Assembly: GCA_002385465.1 (NCBI GenBank)
Contig: DGDN01000011.1
Location: forward strand, 1 to 17,054
Direction: 5' to 3'
From: Candidatus Fermentithermobacillaceae bacterium UBA3951
Lineage (GTDB): Bacteria > Bacillota > Sulfobacillia > Fermentithermobacillales > Fermentithermobacillaceae
Length of the DNA: 17,054 nt
Below are positions 6,804-14,516 of this stretch, piece by piece. Within the stretch, counting starts at the first letter, position 1. Every line of letters starts with the position of its first letter. The position numbers and the translations under genes are program-made. Under the pieces are notes generated by a model. It was not told the origin of the DNA, made no database searches, and worked only from the letters and a program-made list of their open reading frames with translations.

Positions 6804-8196
6804 AAGGAATGCTTTCCTCTCCCCAAGCGGCTATCTCTGTGAGGCTCCCGGGCGTGGGCCTTACAGCGACGGCCTGAAGGCCCGTCGCTCGCGTTATGTC
6901 CTCGAGCCTCAAGTTGTCCAAAAAAGCCCCGCCAAACAAGGCAATGTCGGGGACAGCCACTATCCGGCGCTCACGCGGGTCATTCCGCCTTTCAAACCGA
7001 AGGACCGCGGAAATGATGTCTTGGCCTGTAAGTAAACCGGCAGCCGTCACCGAATCTCCGAAGAATGTGTTCTTTACCGCGCACACGGAAACCTGTTTCT
7101 CCAATCCGAGCTGCCGGACGGCGTTTCTCAATTCGCCCTCGGCCATCTCGCCTGTGATTGCCAAGACTCTAAGGGCACCGGAACACCTAAGCGAATGGGA
7201 CCCGGCGTTTCGCGCGCAGGCAATGCGAGCATCGGGATCTCGGGCGGAACGGTTGGCCCTCTTGACTTCCTCTTCAAGGCTCCGTCTCCAGTCGGCCACT
7301 ATACCGATCCCGTTCTCATACTGGTGAAATTCATCGTAATACTCGTAGGGAGGGAACGGCCTTCCCGACACTATGTAAAGCTCATCGGCGCCGTAGACCC
7401 AGTGTGACCCTCTCCTTCTGAAAGCACGGGCGGCGTAATCCTCGATTATCTCGAGTACCTCCCCTGCCCATTCAGGACCCAGCCGCGGAGACGGTAGATG
7501 CCGGCGGTAACGAGTATATATGGCAGGGACAACCCCCACCGAAACCATACTCTCTCCCAGAGAGTCCAGGTCGGTAAGAGTCCTTATGAGATGCTCCCCG
7601 TCGTTTATCCCCTTAAGCAACACGCATTGAGCGTGAATCTGTATCCCCACGCGGGCGAGCCTCCTAAGGTGCTCCATTATCCGGGCCGCTTCTGGGTTGG
7701 ACATGAGGACCTGCCTGAGCCCCGGGTCGGTTGCGTGTACCGAGACCCTGAGCGGCGATATTCGCTGCTCTTCGATGCGTGCCCAGTCTTCCTCATCGAG
7801 ATTGGTGAGGCTTATGAAATTGCCGTGGAGAAAGGACATCCGGTAATCGTCGTCTCTAACATGAAGGCTCTTCCGCATCTCCTCGGGGATCTGGCGTATA
7901 AAGCAGAACACGCAGTTATTCCTGCAGGTCTTCATATGGTCGAAAAGAGGGTCTTGAAACGTGACTCCCAAAGGCTCTTCCGGGTCCTTGTCGATGCGGT
8001 ACGACTCCTCTCGACCGTCCCCCTTCCGGATAACGAGGGTGACTTCCGAGTCAGACATGAGGTAGCGGAAGTCGATCTCGTCGCGGAGCCTTCTTCCGTT
8101 AATAGCGAGCACCCTGTCGCCGGGCTCTATGCCCAGGTACTCGGCTAGGCTGCCGTGTTCAACCCGTCGAACCAACCCTCCCCGCTTTCGAGCCAT
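6793..8196 (-). CDS. DUF512 family protein: PDZ domain plus radical-SAM-like Cys cluster
   Basis: A 467-residue protein with an N-terminal PDZ-like domain (about 6-70, with HGSLAEYLGIEPGDRVLAING) followed by a radical-SAM-like core. Three cysteines, C91-x3-C95-x2-C98 (CRNNCVFCF), are the likely ligands of a 4Fe-4S cluster, and the C-terminal part corresponds to DUF512. The family is widespread in Bacillota, often beside der, and to my knowledge its substrate is unknown. I chose the ATG at 8196 because it gives the usual short N terminus before the PDZ fold and has GGGAGG twelve bases upstream. An ATG at 8232 and a TTG at 8259 are possible but have poorer ribosome binding sites. This start overlaps the preceding gene by 38 bases, and the end overlaps der by 11. 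The function is inferred only at the level of an iron-sulfur, probably SAM-dependent, enzyme. Confidence 0.9.
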   Translation of the reverse strand: MARKRGGLVRRVEHGSLAEYLGIEPGDRVLAINGRRLRDEIDFRYLMSDSEVTLVIRKGDGREESYRIDKDPEEPLGVTFQDPLFDHMKTCRNNCVFCFIRQIPEEMRKSLHVRDDDYRMSFLHGNFISLTNLDEEDWARIEEQRISPLRVSVHATDPGLRQVLMSNPEAARIMEHLRRLARVGIQIHAQCVLLKGINDGEHLIRTLTDLDSLGESMVSVGVVPAIYTRYRRHLPSPRLGPEWAGEVLEIIEDYAARAFRRRGSHWVYGADELYIVSGRPFPPYEYYDEFHQYENGIGIVADWRRSLEEEVKRANRSARDPDARIACARNAGSHSLRCSGALRVLAITGEMAEGELRNAVRQLGLEKQVSVCAVKNTFFGDSVTAAGLLTGQDIISAVLRFERRNDPRERRIVAVPDIALFGGAFLDNLRLEDITRATGLQAVAVRPTPGSLTEIAAWGEESIPYVG

Positions 8197-8908
8197 CCAG
8201 CCAGACAACCTCCCTCTTGGACTGCCCTTCATTATCCTTCCACCGGAAAGAGAGGTCAAGACAATCGCGAACGGCGCGCCTCAGGTAGGGCACTTTGCGC
8301 AGTAGGGACGACGCTACGAGCCTTCTTCCCGGAAACACCAAACGGCAGCGGCGCGAAGCGAATCCGCCGATTCTGGCCTGGAGGTCCAAGAAACCGCGGA
8401 CGGAGCAGATGCACAGGTTGACATCGGGATAAGCCAGTTCCACCAAGTCGCAAGCCGCCTTCTCCAAGGGAGCCGATAACCACCCTGTGCCGAGCGCGTA
8501 TACCTCTGCGCCGTGCTCATCCTTGCCGACAAGCGCGGGGACCCCGATATCCGGGAACGTCCTTTTATCGAAAAACGGCAGGTTGCAGATATCGCACCCA
8601 TCTTTGAAAAGCCCTAGGTGGATGGAAGCCGCCAGGATAGAAGAATGAGTGCCGGCGTAGCAGGCGTAGATCACTATGCGCCGTTTCTCATCCCGGGACG
8701 CCTCACCGGATCCACAGATCTTCAAGACGTTTTCCAAAACCTTCATGGCGAGGGGAGAAGGCACCACTCCCCACGCGCAGAAGGTCCTGCTATTCCCTGC
8801 TGCGAGGCCCCGTGAACCCAATGAAACATGAGGGTCGGCCTCGTCAAGCCCGGCTTCCCGCATGGCAACTTCCTTCGTCTTGGCGATGACCAATTTCTCG
8901 GGCTTCAA
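8159..8908 (-). CDS. DUF3189 family protein with N-terminal extension
   Basis: Function unknown. Residues 77-225 look like DUF3189, a family of spore-forming Bacillota: a beta strand RRIVIYACYAGTHSSILAASIHLGL (77-100), whose YxCYxGTHSS turn is typical, then a cysteine pair (C105, C108) and FFDK. Family members usually begin just before that strand and are about 150 residues. This one is 249, with about 75 extra N-terminal residues of no recognised domain. The TTG start at 8908 overlaps the preceding stop as TTGA; the ribosome binding site is weak, so translation is probably coupled, and a later start is possible. The last 38 bases overlap the DUF512 gene. No membrane segment or signal peptide is seen, so it is likely cytoplasmic. 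The family assignment comes from memory of the motif, not a search. Confidence 0.82.
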   Translation of the reverse strand: MKPEKLVIAKTKEVAMREAGLDEADPHVSLGSRGLAAGNSRTFCAWGVVPSPLAMKVLENVLKICGSGEASRDEKRRIVIYACYAGTHSSILAASIHLGLFKDGCDICNLPFFDKRTFPDIGVPALVGKDEHGAEVYALGTGWLSAPLEKAACDLVELAYPDVNLCICSVRGFLDLQARIGGFASRRCRLVFPGRRLVASSLLRKVPYLRRAVRDCLDLSFRWKDNEGQSKREVVWLDGSKAGRVGSTG

Positions 8909-9093
8909 TGCTTCACCACTATGAGCACGCCATCTCCCAAATCGTGAACCGCCCCTTGGAGGATCCGGGATAGATACATTGCCTTCGTCTGCCGCGAAGC
9001 GTCGTCTTTGGCCAAGAAAGCCGGGACTCCGGATACTTTCGACAAATCATCGGTGATCGCTGCCAAGACCACCTTCTGGATGGTTACCTCCAA
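8905..9093 (-). CDS. Capping complex subunit for YIEGIA (small protein)
   Basis: A 62-residue soluble protein: MEVTIQKVVLAAITDDLSK at the start, GVPAFLAKDD in the middle, and a close of AVHDLGDGVLIVVKH. This matches the short family known as the capping complex subunit for YIEGIA, normally encoded next to the YIEGIA membrane protein, as here. The TTG start at 9093 is chosen because GGGAGG sits seven bases upstream; a GTG at 9111 would translate through that site. It overlaps the end of the YIEGIA gene by 47 bases and the DUF3189 gene by four. A role as a soluble cap on the membrane partner is suggested by the family name only. Confidence 0.82.
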   Translation of the reverse strand: MEVTIQKVVLAAITDDLSKVSGVPAFLAKDDASRQTKAMYLSRILQGAVHDLGDGVLIVVKH

Positions 9094-10003
9094 TCCGCTT
9101 CCTCCCTGCACGCGGGTTTCTCTTGCCCGAGTAGCCGAGCCTCATAAAGCGCGCCCTTCCCCGGGCCGATTCCAGCACCGGCGCCCGCCTGAGCATCTCG
9201 AGGAGCAATCCTTCATCCCTATCCATGGGGACCACGTACACGGCTACCCTGCCCGTCCTTATGTCTCGCTTCGTTTGGGGGGCGAACTCGGGGCTATCCA
9301 CGTCTCTCCTTACCCCCAGAATGGACGCGGCGTCGTGTAGCATGGCCTGCCTTTGCCCCTGGCTGGCCAGAGTGTCGCGTCCCTCGTCATTCTTTGGCGT
9401 TAGGATGGCACCGAGAGCCCTCTCCCTGATAAATTCCTGCGACTCCTTGAGTCCCACGCTAAAGATGTGGATGTCGCCGACCCAGACATCTGAACCCCGC
9501 ACAACGACCGGCGCCGCCCTGACCTCGACGGTCTCACCGATGGTCTCGACCCGAGTGAGGACGGCGCCCCACATAAAGACCACAGCGCCCAAAATGACCC
9601 CCATAAGCGGAGACTGCTTCGTGGCCCCGAGGGCCGTAGCGGCCGCGACGACAATGACGATGTAGTACCGGGTTTCAAAAACCCGCGCGATGTTCTCGAT
9701 GTACTCCGTACCCCTGGGGACCAGTTCGTTGTCCTCGAGCGCCTTGAGAGAGTCGCGCTCCATGCCTCTTATGCTTCGGAACTGCTCTGCCACCAGAAGA
9801 AAGAAGGTGACTGCCGTCCACTCATTCTCGAGGAGCGCAGGAATCGTTACTGCTCCCGCCAGCGCGGCAAATATCCCCATGAAAAGGTGGGTTGAGTACC
9901 CGTGGGGATACGTCGGGTATTGCCGGTAATCGGACCTCAGCATCAAGACTCTGGCCAGGATTCCCGCAAGGAGCCCCAGGCCGATCGCTCCGCCGTACTC
10001 CAT
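9047..10003 (-). CDS. YIEGIA family membrane protein
   Basis: A 318-residue protein with a hydrophobic N-terminal half: membrane segments near 4-21, 38-57, 62-73, 112-127 and 133-150, then a soluble C-terminal half of about 150 residues ending in a basic, glycine-rich tail. The family's naming motif appears as YIENIA at 101-106, between two membrane segments, followed by RVFETRYY. YIEGIA proteins are, from memory, found mainly in endospore formers and have no established biochemistry. The ATG start at 10003 shares one base with the spoIIP stop (TGATG), indicating coupled translation; an in-frame TTG one codon earlier is less likely. Its position after spoIIP and before its capping partner suggests a membrane complex of the sporulating cell. 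Function otherwise unknown. Confidence 0.88.
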   Translation of the reverse strand: MEYGGAIGLGLLAGILARVLMLRSDYRQYPTYPHGYSTHLFMGIFAALAGAVTIPALLENEWTAVTFFLLVAEQFRSIRGMERDSLKALEDNELVPRGTEYIENIARVFETRYYIVIVVAAATALGATKQSPLMGVILGAVVFMWGAVLTRVETIGETVEVRAAPVVVRGSDVWVGDIHIFSVGLKESQEFIRERALGAILTPKNDEGRDTLASQGQRQAMLHDAASILGVRRDVDSPEFAPQTKRDIRTGRVAVYVVPMDRDEGLLLEMLRRAPVLESARGRARFMRLGYSGKRNPRAGRKRIGGNHPEGGLGSDHR

Positions 10004-11163
10004 CAAGTAGTCGAACTGTCCTCATCGTCCGTATTGTCTTGGCTGCCGGGATCGCCCTCATCGGGAGGTCCTCCTCGCCTCTCCCCTATTCGGACTCCTC
10101 CGGATCCAAACCATCCCATGATCTTGGCCCTCATTTCTTCCCAGCTACCTGTGGCAACCCAAAGGTAGATGAAGGTACCTGCCACTGCAAGGCCCAGTAT
10201 CCACCCAAGCGACTTCCCGATCGCGCCGCCCGAGGGCGCTCCCGATGTTGCTCCGATCACCTTGGGGACAACGCTGCCTATGAGCTCGGCACCGGCGGCG
10301 GCCGCCTCCTTGCTGGTCTTCTCGGTTCCCACCTCAAGGAGCAGCGCCCGGTCGAAGAGGTCCTGGTTGAAGTCGGCTTTACCTAAGAAGATCCCCTTTA
10401 CCAGTCCGGGATACTCTGCATTTACGGCATCCTTGAGGCGCCTTGCGAAATCGAGATTGGCGTTCATCTTGGGGTTGGTGCGCCCCACGACGATCATGGC
10501 TTTGGCCACTTCCCGCCCGTCCAGATCCTTTAGGTACGGTTCGGCAGGACCTGCATCCCTGTGCACATCGAAGAGCGCACTGGGACGTTCCTTCAAGAGC
10601 TTCACGGCGGTCCTTCGCGACCGGTCGTAGGCCGCTGCGTCATGAGGTTCGTGTGAAGTGGTGCTGTGGACCGGTTCCGCTCCACGCTTCTTGAGGCCGT
10701 TCGCCATGCTGGCCCCCACATCCAGGATCCCTCCGGCGCCGGGTCGCGACTCGGTGCCGTCTGAAGGCACGTAAGACTCGGATGAATGGGTGTGATAGAT
10801 GGCAACTTTCCCGGTTCCCGACTCAATCTGGGCTCCCATCACGGGGAGAAGGGGCAGTGCTTCCATTCTGCCTACGGCCTTGGCGAGAGCAATATCCTCA
10901 TCCACCCGGATGACTTCATATCGCGTATCGTCTTCGCTTATGAACTCGTCGCCCACATGCAGCATATGGCCCGTGGTAAACAGCGTCTTCCCGCTTTCGT
11001 CAAGCACCGTGAAGTAACTTCCCCTGCGCTCGTCTGACCCACCGATTGTCTGGCCGGCGGCCGCCGGAGCGCTTTTCGAGTTGAGGTAAGCGTAGACGCC
11101 CGTACCGGTCGCCAAGACGATAATGAAGACGGCGATTATGCGCCTGATCCTTCCCCTATTCAC
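10003..11163 (-). CDS. spoIIP: Stage II sporulation protein P (SpoIIP), peptidoglycan hydrolase
   Basis: SpoIIP is the amidase and endopeptidase that, with SpoIID and SpoIIM, degrades septal peptidoglycan so the mother-cell membrane can migrate around the forespore. The 386-residue product has an N-terminal membrane anchor (9-27), a linker, and the catalytic domain with IYHTHSSESY (122-131), FDVHRDA (198-204) and LLLEVG (274-279), holding the metal-binding His and Glu residues. Unusually, a second hydrophobic segment (about 318-337) follows the catalytic domain, then a basic stretch and an acidic end. The start is GTG at 11163: GGGAGGG lies six bases before it, whereas the ATG at 11169 abuts that site directly. 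It overlaps the DUF1614 gene by eight bases and the YIEGIA gene by one. Confidence 0.96.
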   Translation of the reverse strand: MNRGRIRRIIAVFIIVLATGTGVYAYLNSKSAPAAAGQTIGGSDERRGSYFTVLDESGKTLFTTGHMLHVGDEFISEDDTRYEVIRVDEDIALAKAVGRMEALPLLPVMGAQIESGTGKVAIYHTHSSESYVPSDGTESRPGAGGILDVGASMANGLKKRGAEPVHSTTSHEPHDAAAYDRSRRTAVKLLKERPSALFDVHRDAGPAEPYLKDLDGREVAKAMIVVGRTNPKMNANLDFARRLKDAVNAEYPGLVKGIFLGKADFNQDLFDRALLLEVGTEKTSKEAAAAGAELIGSVVPKVIGATSGAPSGGAIGKSLGWILGLAVAGTFIYLWVATGSWEEMRAKIMGWFGSGGVRIGERRGGPPDEGDPGSQDNTDDEDSSTT

Positions 11164-11845
11164 GGCCATCCCTCCCGTCTTCTCTACCCTCTCTCGAACG
11201 CTCTCCCGGGCCTTCTTCCGGCGTGCTTGCGCCCTGCTTCACCACATGCTCCCTGGCTTCCCCCACCAGTTCGATAAGGCCAACCGCAAGGACCCCCGCC
11301 AAGACCGTGGCATCAAAAGTGCCGGCGCCGCCGAAAGACACGCTTCCCGGGACCCCGGTACTAAGAAGCTCGATCCAGTGGATTATGTCGGCCACCAATA
11401 TACCGCCTACCCCTCCGACGAAGGCGGCCCGTCTCGATCGTCCCGATAGTGCAGCGATTACCCCCGCAGCCAGGCCAAAGACGATCATGGGGGGCACAGT
11501 CATGAACTGCTCCTCGGGATTGAGCACCTTGCTTAGGCCCCAGACAACTCCTCCCGTCACAGCGGGCGCCAAGATGGCCCTCAGCCGGTCGCCTCCATCC
11601 TCAGCAGTCACCGTCAACCAAATGGCCAGTCCAAGCGGCACGAGGGCGCCGCCCACGTTGATGGATACAGGCACCGCCCCTCTCGAGATGGGGATATCCA
11701 CAAAAGTCCCGGCCGCCATCAAGAGGATAATCACGAGCGCGGCCCTGTCTGTGAGCCTCATCCTGTCGAGCACCCGGTGCAGTACGCCAAAGAAGACCAG
11801 GATGGCGACTATGATGAGGACAATGGTTCCAATGGGTAAACCCAA
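11156..11845 (-). CDS. DUF1614 family membrane protein
   Basis: A 229-residue integral membrane protein with about six or seven hydrophobic segments (near 7-23, 36-50, 66-80, 92-104, 118-133, 141-160 and 178-194) and a charged tail with repeated Arg, Glu and Gly. The GGAGTFDATVLAGVLAV stretch (172-188) resembles the C-terminal signature of DUF1614, a family of unknown function common in Bacillota. The TTG start at 11845 sits seven bases after AGGGGGG; a TTG at 11851 would be too close to that site. It is the first gene of the large operon, following the terminator at 11929-11974, and overlaps spoIIP by eight bases. No promoter could be assigned in the 83 bases between terminator and start. 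The link with sporulation is contextual only. Confidence 0.85.
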   Translation of the reverse strand: MGLPIGTIVLIIVAILVFFGVLHRVLDRMRLTDRAALVIILLMAAGTFVDIPISRGAVPVSINVGGALVPLGLAIWLTVTAEDGGDRLRAILAPAVTGGVVWGLSKVLNPEEQFMTVPPMIVFGLAAGVIAALSGRSRRAAFVGGVGGILVADIIHWIELLSTGVPGSVSFGGAGTFDATVLAGVLAVGLIELVGEAREHVVKQGASTPEEGPGERSREGREDGRDGRE

Positions 11846-11928
11846 GGACAATCCCCCCTTAGTCTTACAGGGTTTAGGCTGTCCTCGGGGCTCAGGGGTC
11901 TATTCGTGTGGTGCCTAACGGAGATCCG

Positions 11929-11974
11929 AAAACAACGAGTGGGAAGATGCATTCTGACCGGCTCTTCCCACTCG
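11929..11974 (-). terminator. Rho-independent terminator after ispH-rpsA
   Basis: On the minus strand CGAGTGGGAAGA and TCTTCCCACTCG form a perfect 12-bp stem around a 15-base loop, followed by TTGTTTT. It lies 38 bases past the ispH-rpsA stop and ends the upstream transcript before the DUF1614-spoIIP operon. Confidence 0.93.
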
Positions 11975-12011
11975 GATTGGTCTAATGCTTATGAGCTTTT
12001 CTAGAAGCGCG

Positions 12012-14516
12012 TTAGACGATCCCGACCTCCGGATCGCCCTCCGGCGGCTCCTTGTCCTGGATCTGGGCCTCGCCTTCGGCCTCTTTTTCCTCCACACCCT
12101 CAGTGGGTGGAGTCCCTGGCTCAACCTCCGGAGGTGCCTCAGGCTTCTCAAGCTCTTCCATAGCGCCCGGATCGTGGGCTGCCTCAGGCGATTCCGGTGC
12201 CTGATCTACCTCGGCTCCGGGAGCAGGTGTCCCCGGCTCTTCGGGCGCCTCGAGCTTATCCGCAACCTCCGGGACTTCTTCGACCGGAGGCACTACGGGC
12301 GCTTCGGATGTAACGTCTTCCGCCTGCTCATTGGTTTCAGGCAGATTCTCGTCTTGCGGGTTATCCTCGATCACAATCTGATCGGCCTGCCTCACGGAGA
12401 GGCTGATCCTCCGTTCTTCAGGCCTTACTCTGAGCACCTTGACCCTTACCACATCTCCCGAAGATAGAGCGTCTTCCGGCTTGGCGATGTGGTAGTCGGC
12501 GATTTCCGATATGTGCACGAGTCCCTCGACCCCGGGCTCCAATTGGACGAAGGCGCCGAAGGGTGCGGTCCTCGTGACTTCTCCGGTAACCACTGCCCCG
12601 ACCGGGTACTTCCGTTCGACATCCAGCCAGGGGTCAGGGAGCACCTGTTTCCGCCCGAGGGAGATCTTGCCCTTTTCCTTGTCAACCCTGAGGACCTTGA
12701 CTTCTATCTCCTCACCCTCGCGGACAACTTCCGACGGGTGTTTCACTCGTCCCCATGCGAGCTCGGAGATGTGCAGGAGCCCGTCGACACCGCCTAGGTC
12801 CACAAACACGCCGAAATCGGTAATACCTTTCACGACTCCGCGCCTTGTCTGCCCTTCGGCTATGTTCTCCCAAGTCTCCCTGCAAAGCCTCTCGTGCTCT
12901 TCCTCCAAAACCACTCTCTGTGAAAGCACGACGCGGTTCTTGCTGCGGTCCAGTTCAAGCACCTTGAGCCGCAAGGTCTTGCCGACATACTTGGAGAGGT
13001 CGTTGACATAGCCTCGTTCCACCTGGGATGCAGGGACAAAACCCCTGAGCCCCACATCTACGACGAGGCCACCCTTCACTTCCTGTGATACGGGAGCTTC
13101 TATGACGGCCCCTTCCTGGTAAGCTTGCTCCAGCTTCTTCCAGCTAAGGTCCTCGTCGGCTCTTCTCTTGGAGAGTCGCAGGCCGCCTTCGGCGGAGTCG
13201 GAGCTTACCACGTAGACCATAATCTCATCGCCCGGCGACAGCGTGACACTGCCAAACGCGCTTTTCCTGTGAAGCTCGGAAGCGGGGATGAGGCCCTCCG
13301 ACTTGGCTCCCACATCAACAAGAGCGCCGTTGTCGTCAACGGACACCACGCGCCCTTTGATGATCTGGCCTGGTTCTAAAGAACGGAAGGACTCGTCGTA
13401 CATTTCCTCAGGAGTCTTCGCGTCGGCTATATCATCCTCTCCGCCCTCCTCCCCGGCTTTAGGCTCTTCGCCTCTCGGAGCTTTGTCCCCCTCTTCTTGG
13501 GCTGCTTCCGGTTTCTCATCTTCTTGAGGCGGGGACTCTCCGGCGTCTTGAGGAGTTACGGAACCCTCGGGGCTTTTGTCGACTCCAGGCGATAGTTCTT
13601 CTTTGGTCTCTTGGACCGCCTCTTTCTGAGGCTCGTTCTTGCGGTCTTCGTGCTCCTCATCCAGGATGGACTTCCCAATTTCCTCCACCTTGCCTACAAC
13701 CTCCTTTATGACCCGGTCGGGAGTCGAAGCGCCTGCAGCGATCCCAACCGTCCGCTTCCCCAAGAACCACTCCGGGGAAACGTCAAGCAAAGACTCCACG
13801 AGATATGCTTGGGCCCCGCATTCACCGGCAATTCTCAAGAGCTGCCTCGTGTTGGCGCTTGTCCTCCCCCCGACCACGAGGACCACTTCGCACTCTCTGG
13901 CCAGTTCAGCAATGGCCTCTTGCCGTTCGTGGGTTACGGTGCAGATAGTATTCTCTGATTGCACCGAAATACCTGCTTTTCTCAAAACATCAAGGACCAT
14001 TTCGACATTTGAACGTCTGCCTGTCGTCTGGGACAGGACCGCCACCCGGCGGTCTCGAAGGAGGGGTAGGAGCGGTTCGACCTCGGAAGGACCGCGAACG
14101 CATATTCCGCTCTCGCCTGCGCGAGAGATAACGGCCTTCATCTCCGGGTGGTCCGGATCGCCAACCAAGAGAACCGTGAACCCCTTTCTCGCGTACTCTT
14201 CGGCAAGCTTCTGGCTACGCATCACAAAAGGACAGGTGGTGTCGATGGTCTCTGTGCCTTCAGGAACCCGGGCGATCTCCTCGAGCGACGTACCGTGGCT
14301 CCTTAATATCAAGGTGCCGCCTTTGGCGTCCTCCGGGATAGCCGCTTTTCTCAGCCCTTTGGCCGCGAGTTCGGTCTCGACGACGGGGTTGTGCACGACC
14401 GGACCGAGGGTCCACACGGGATGCGGCCCTTCTTGGAGCGCCCTTTCAACAAGGTCTATGGCCCTCTGGACTCCCCGGCAATATCCGGCCCCTTTCATCA
14501 TCTTGACTGTCAACAT
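12012..14516 (-). CDS. ispH-rpsA: Fused IspH (HMBPP reductase) and ribosomal protein S1
   Basis: One 834-residue protein carrying two functions. Residues 1-285 are IspH, the 4Fe-4S enzyme that turns HMBPP into IPP and DMAPP at the end of the MEP isoprenoid pathway; cluster cysteines C13 (GYCRGV), C95 (TTCPFV) and C192, plus H42, H74, H123 and E125 of the active site, are all present. Residues 285-378 are an acidic, Glu- and Pro-rich linker. Four S1 RNA-binding domains follow at about 381-453, 467-536, 553-623 and 638-709, then a disordered acidic tail (712-834). The fusion is known in clostridia. The start is ATG at 14516, giving the standard MLTVK IspH N terminus with GAGG upstream; an ATG at 14567 would add 17 basic residues of no family match. 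It overlaps plsC by seven bases and ends in a strong terminator. Confidence 0.96.
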   Translation of the reverse strand: MLTVKMMKGAGYCRGVQRAIDLVERALQEGPHPVWTLGPVVHNPVVETELAAKGLRKAAIPEDAKGGTLILRSHGTSLEEIARVPEGTETIDTTCPFVMRSQKLAEEYARKGFTVLLVGDPDHPEMKAVISRAGESGICVRGPSEVEPLLPLLRDRRVAVLSQTTGRRSNVEMVLDVLRKAGISVQSENTICTVTHERQEAIAELARECEVVLVVGGRTSANTRQLLRIAGECGAQAYLVESLLDVSPEWFLGKRTVGIAAGASTPDRVIKEVVGKVEEIGKSILDEEHEDRKNEPQKEAVQETKEELSPGVDKSPEGSVTPQDAGESPPQEDEKPEAAQEEGDKAPRGEEPKAGEEGGEDDIADAKTPEEMYDESFRSLEPGQIIKGRVVSVDDNGALVDVGAKSEGLIPASELHRKSAFGSVTLSPGDEIMVYVVSSDSAEGGLRLSKRRADEDLSWKKLEQAYQEGAVIEAPVSQEVKGGLVVDVGLRGFVPASQVERGYVNDLSKYVGKTLRLKVLELDRSKNRVVLSQRVVLEEEHERLCRETWENIAEGQTRRGVVKGITDFGVFVDLGGVDGLLHISELAWGRVKHPSEVVREGEEIEVKVLRVDKEKGKISLGRKQVLPDPWLDVERKYPVGAVVTGEVTRTAPFGAFVQLEPGVEGLVHISEIADYHIAKPEDALSSGDVVRVKVLRVRPEERRISLSVRQADQIVIEDNPQDENLPETNEQAEDVTSEAPVVPPVEEVPEVADKLEAPEEPGTPAPGAEVDQAPESPEAAHDPGAMEELEKPEAPPEVEPGTPPTEGVEEKEAEGEAQIQDKEPPEGDPEVGIV

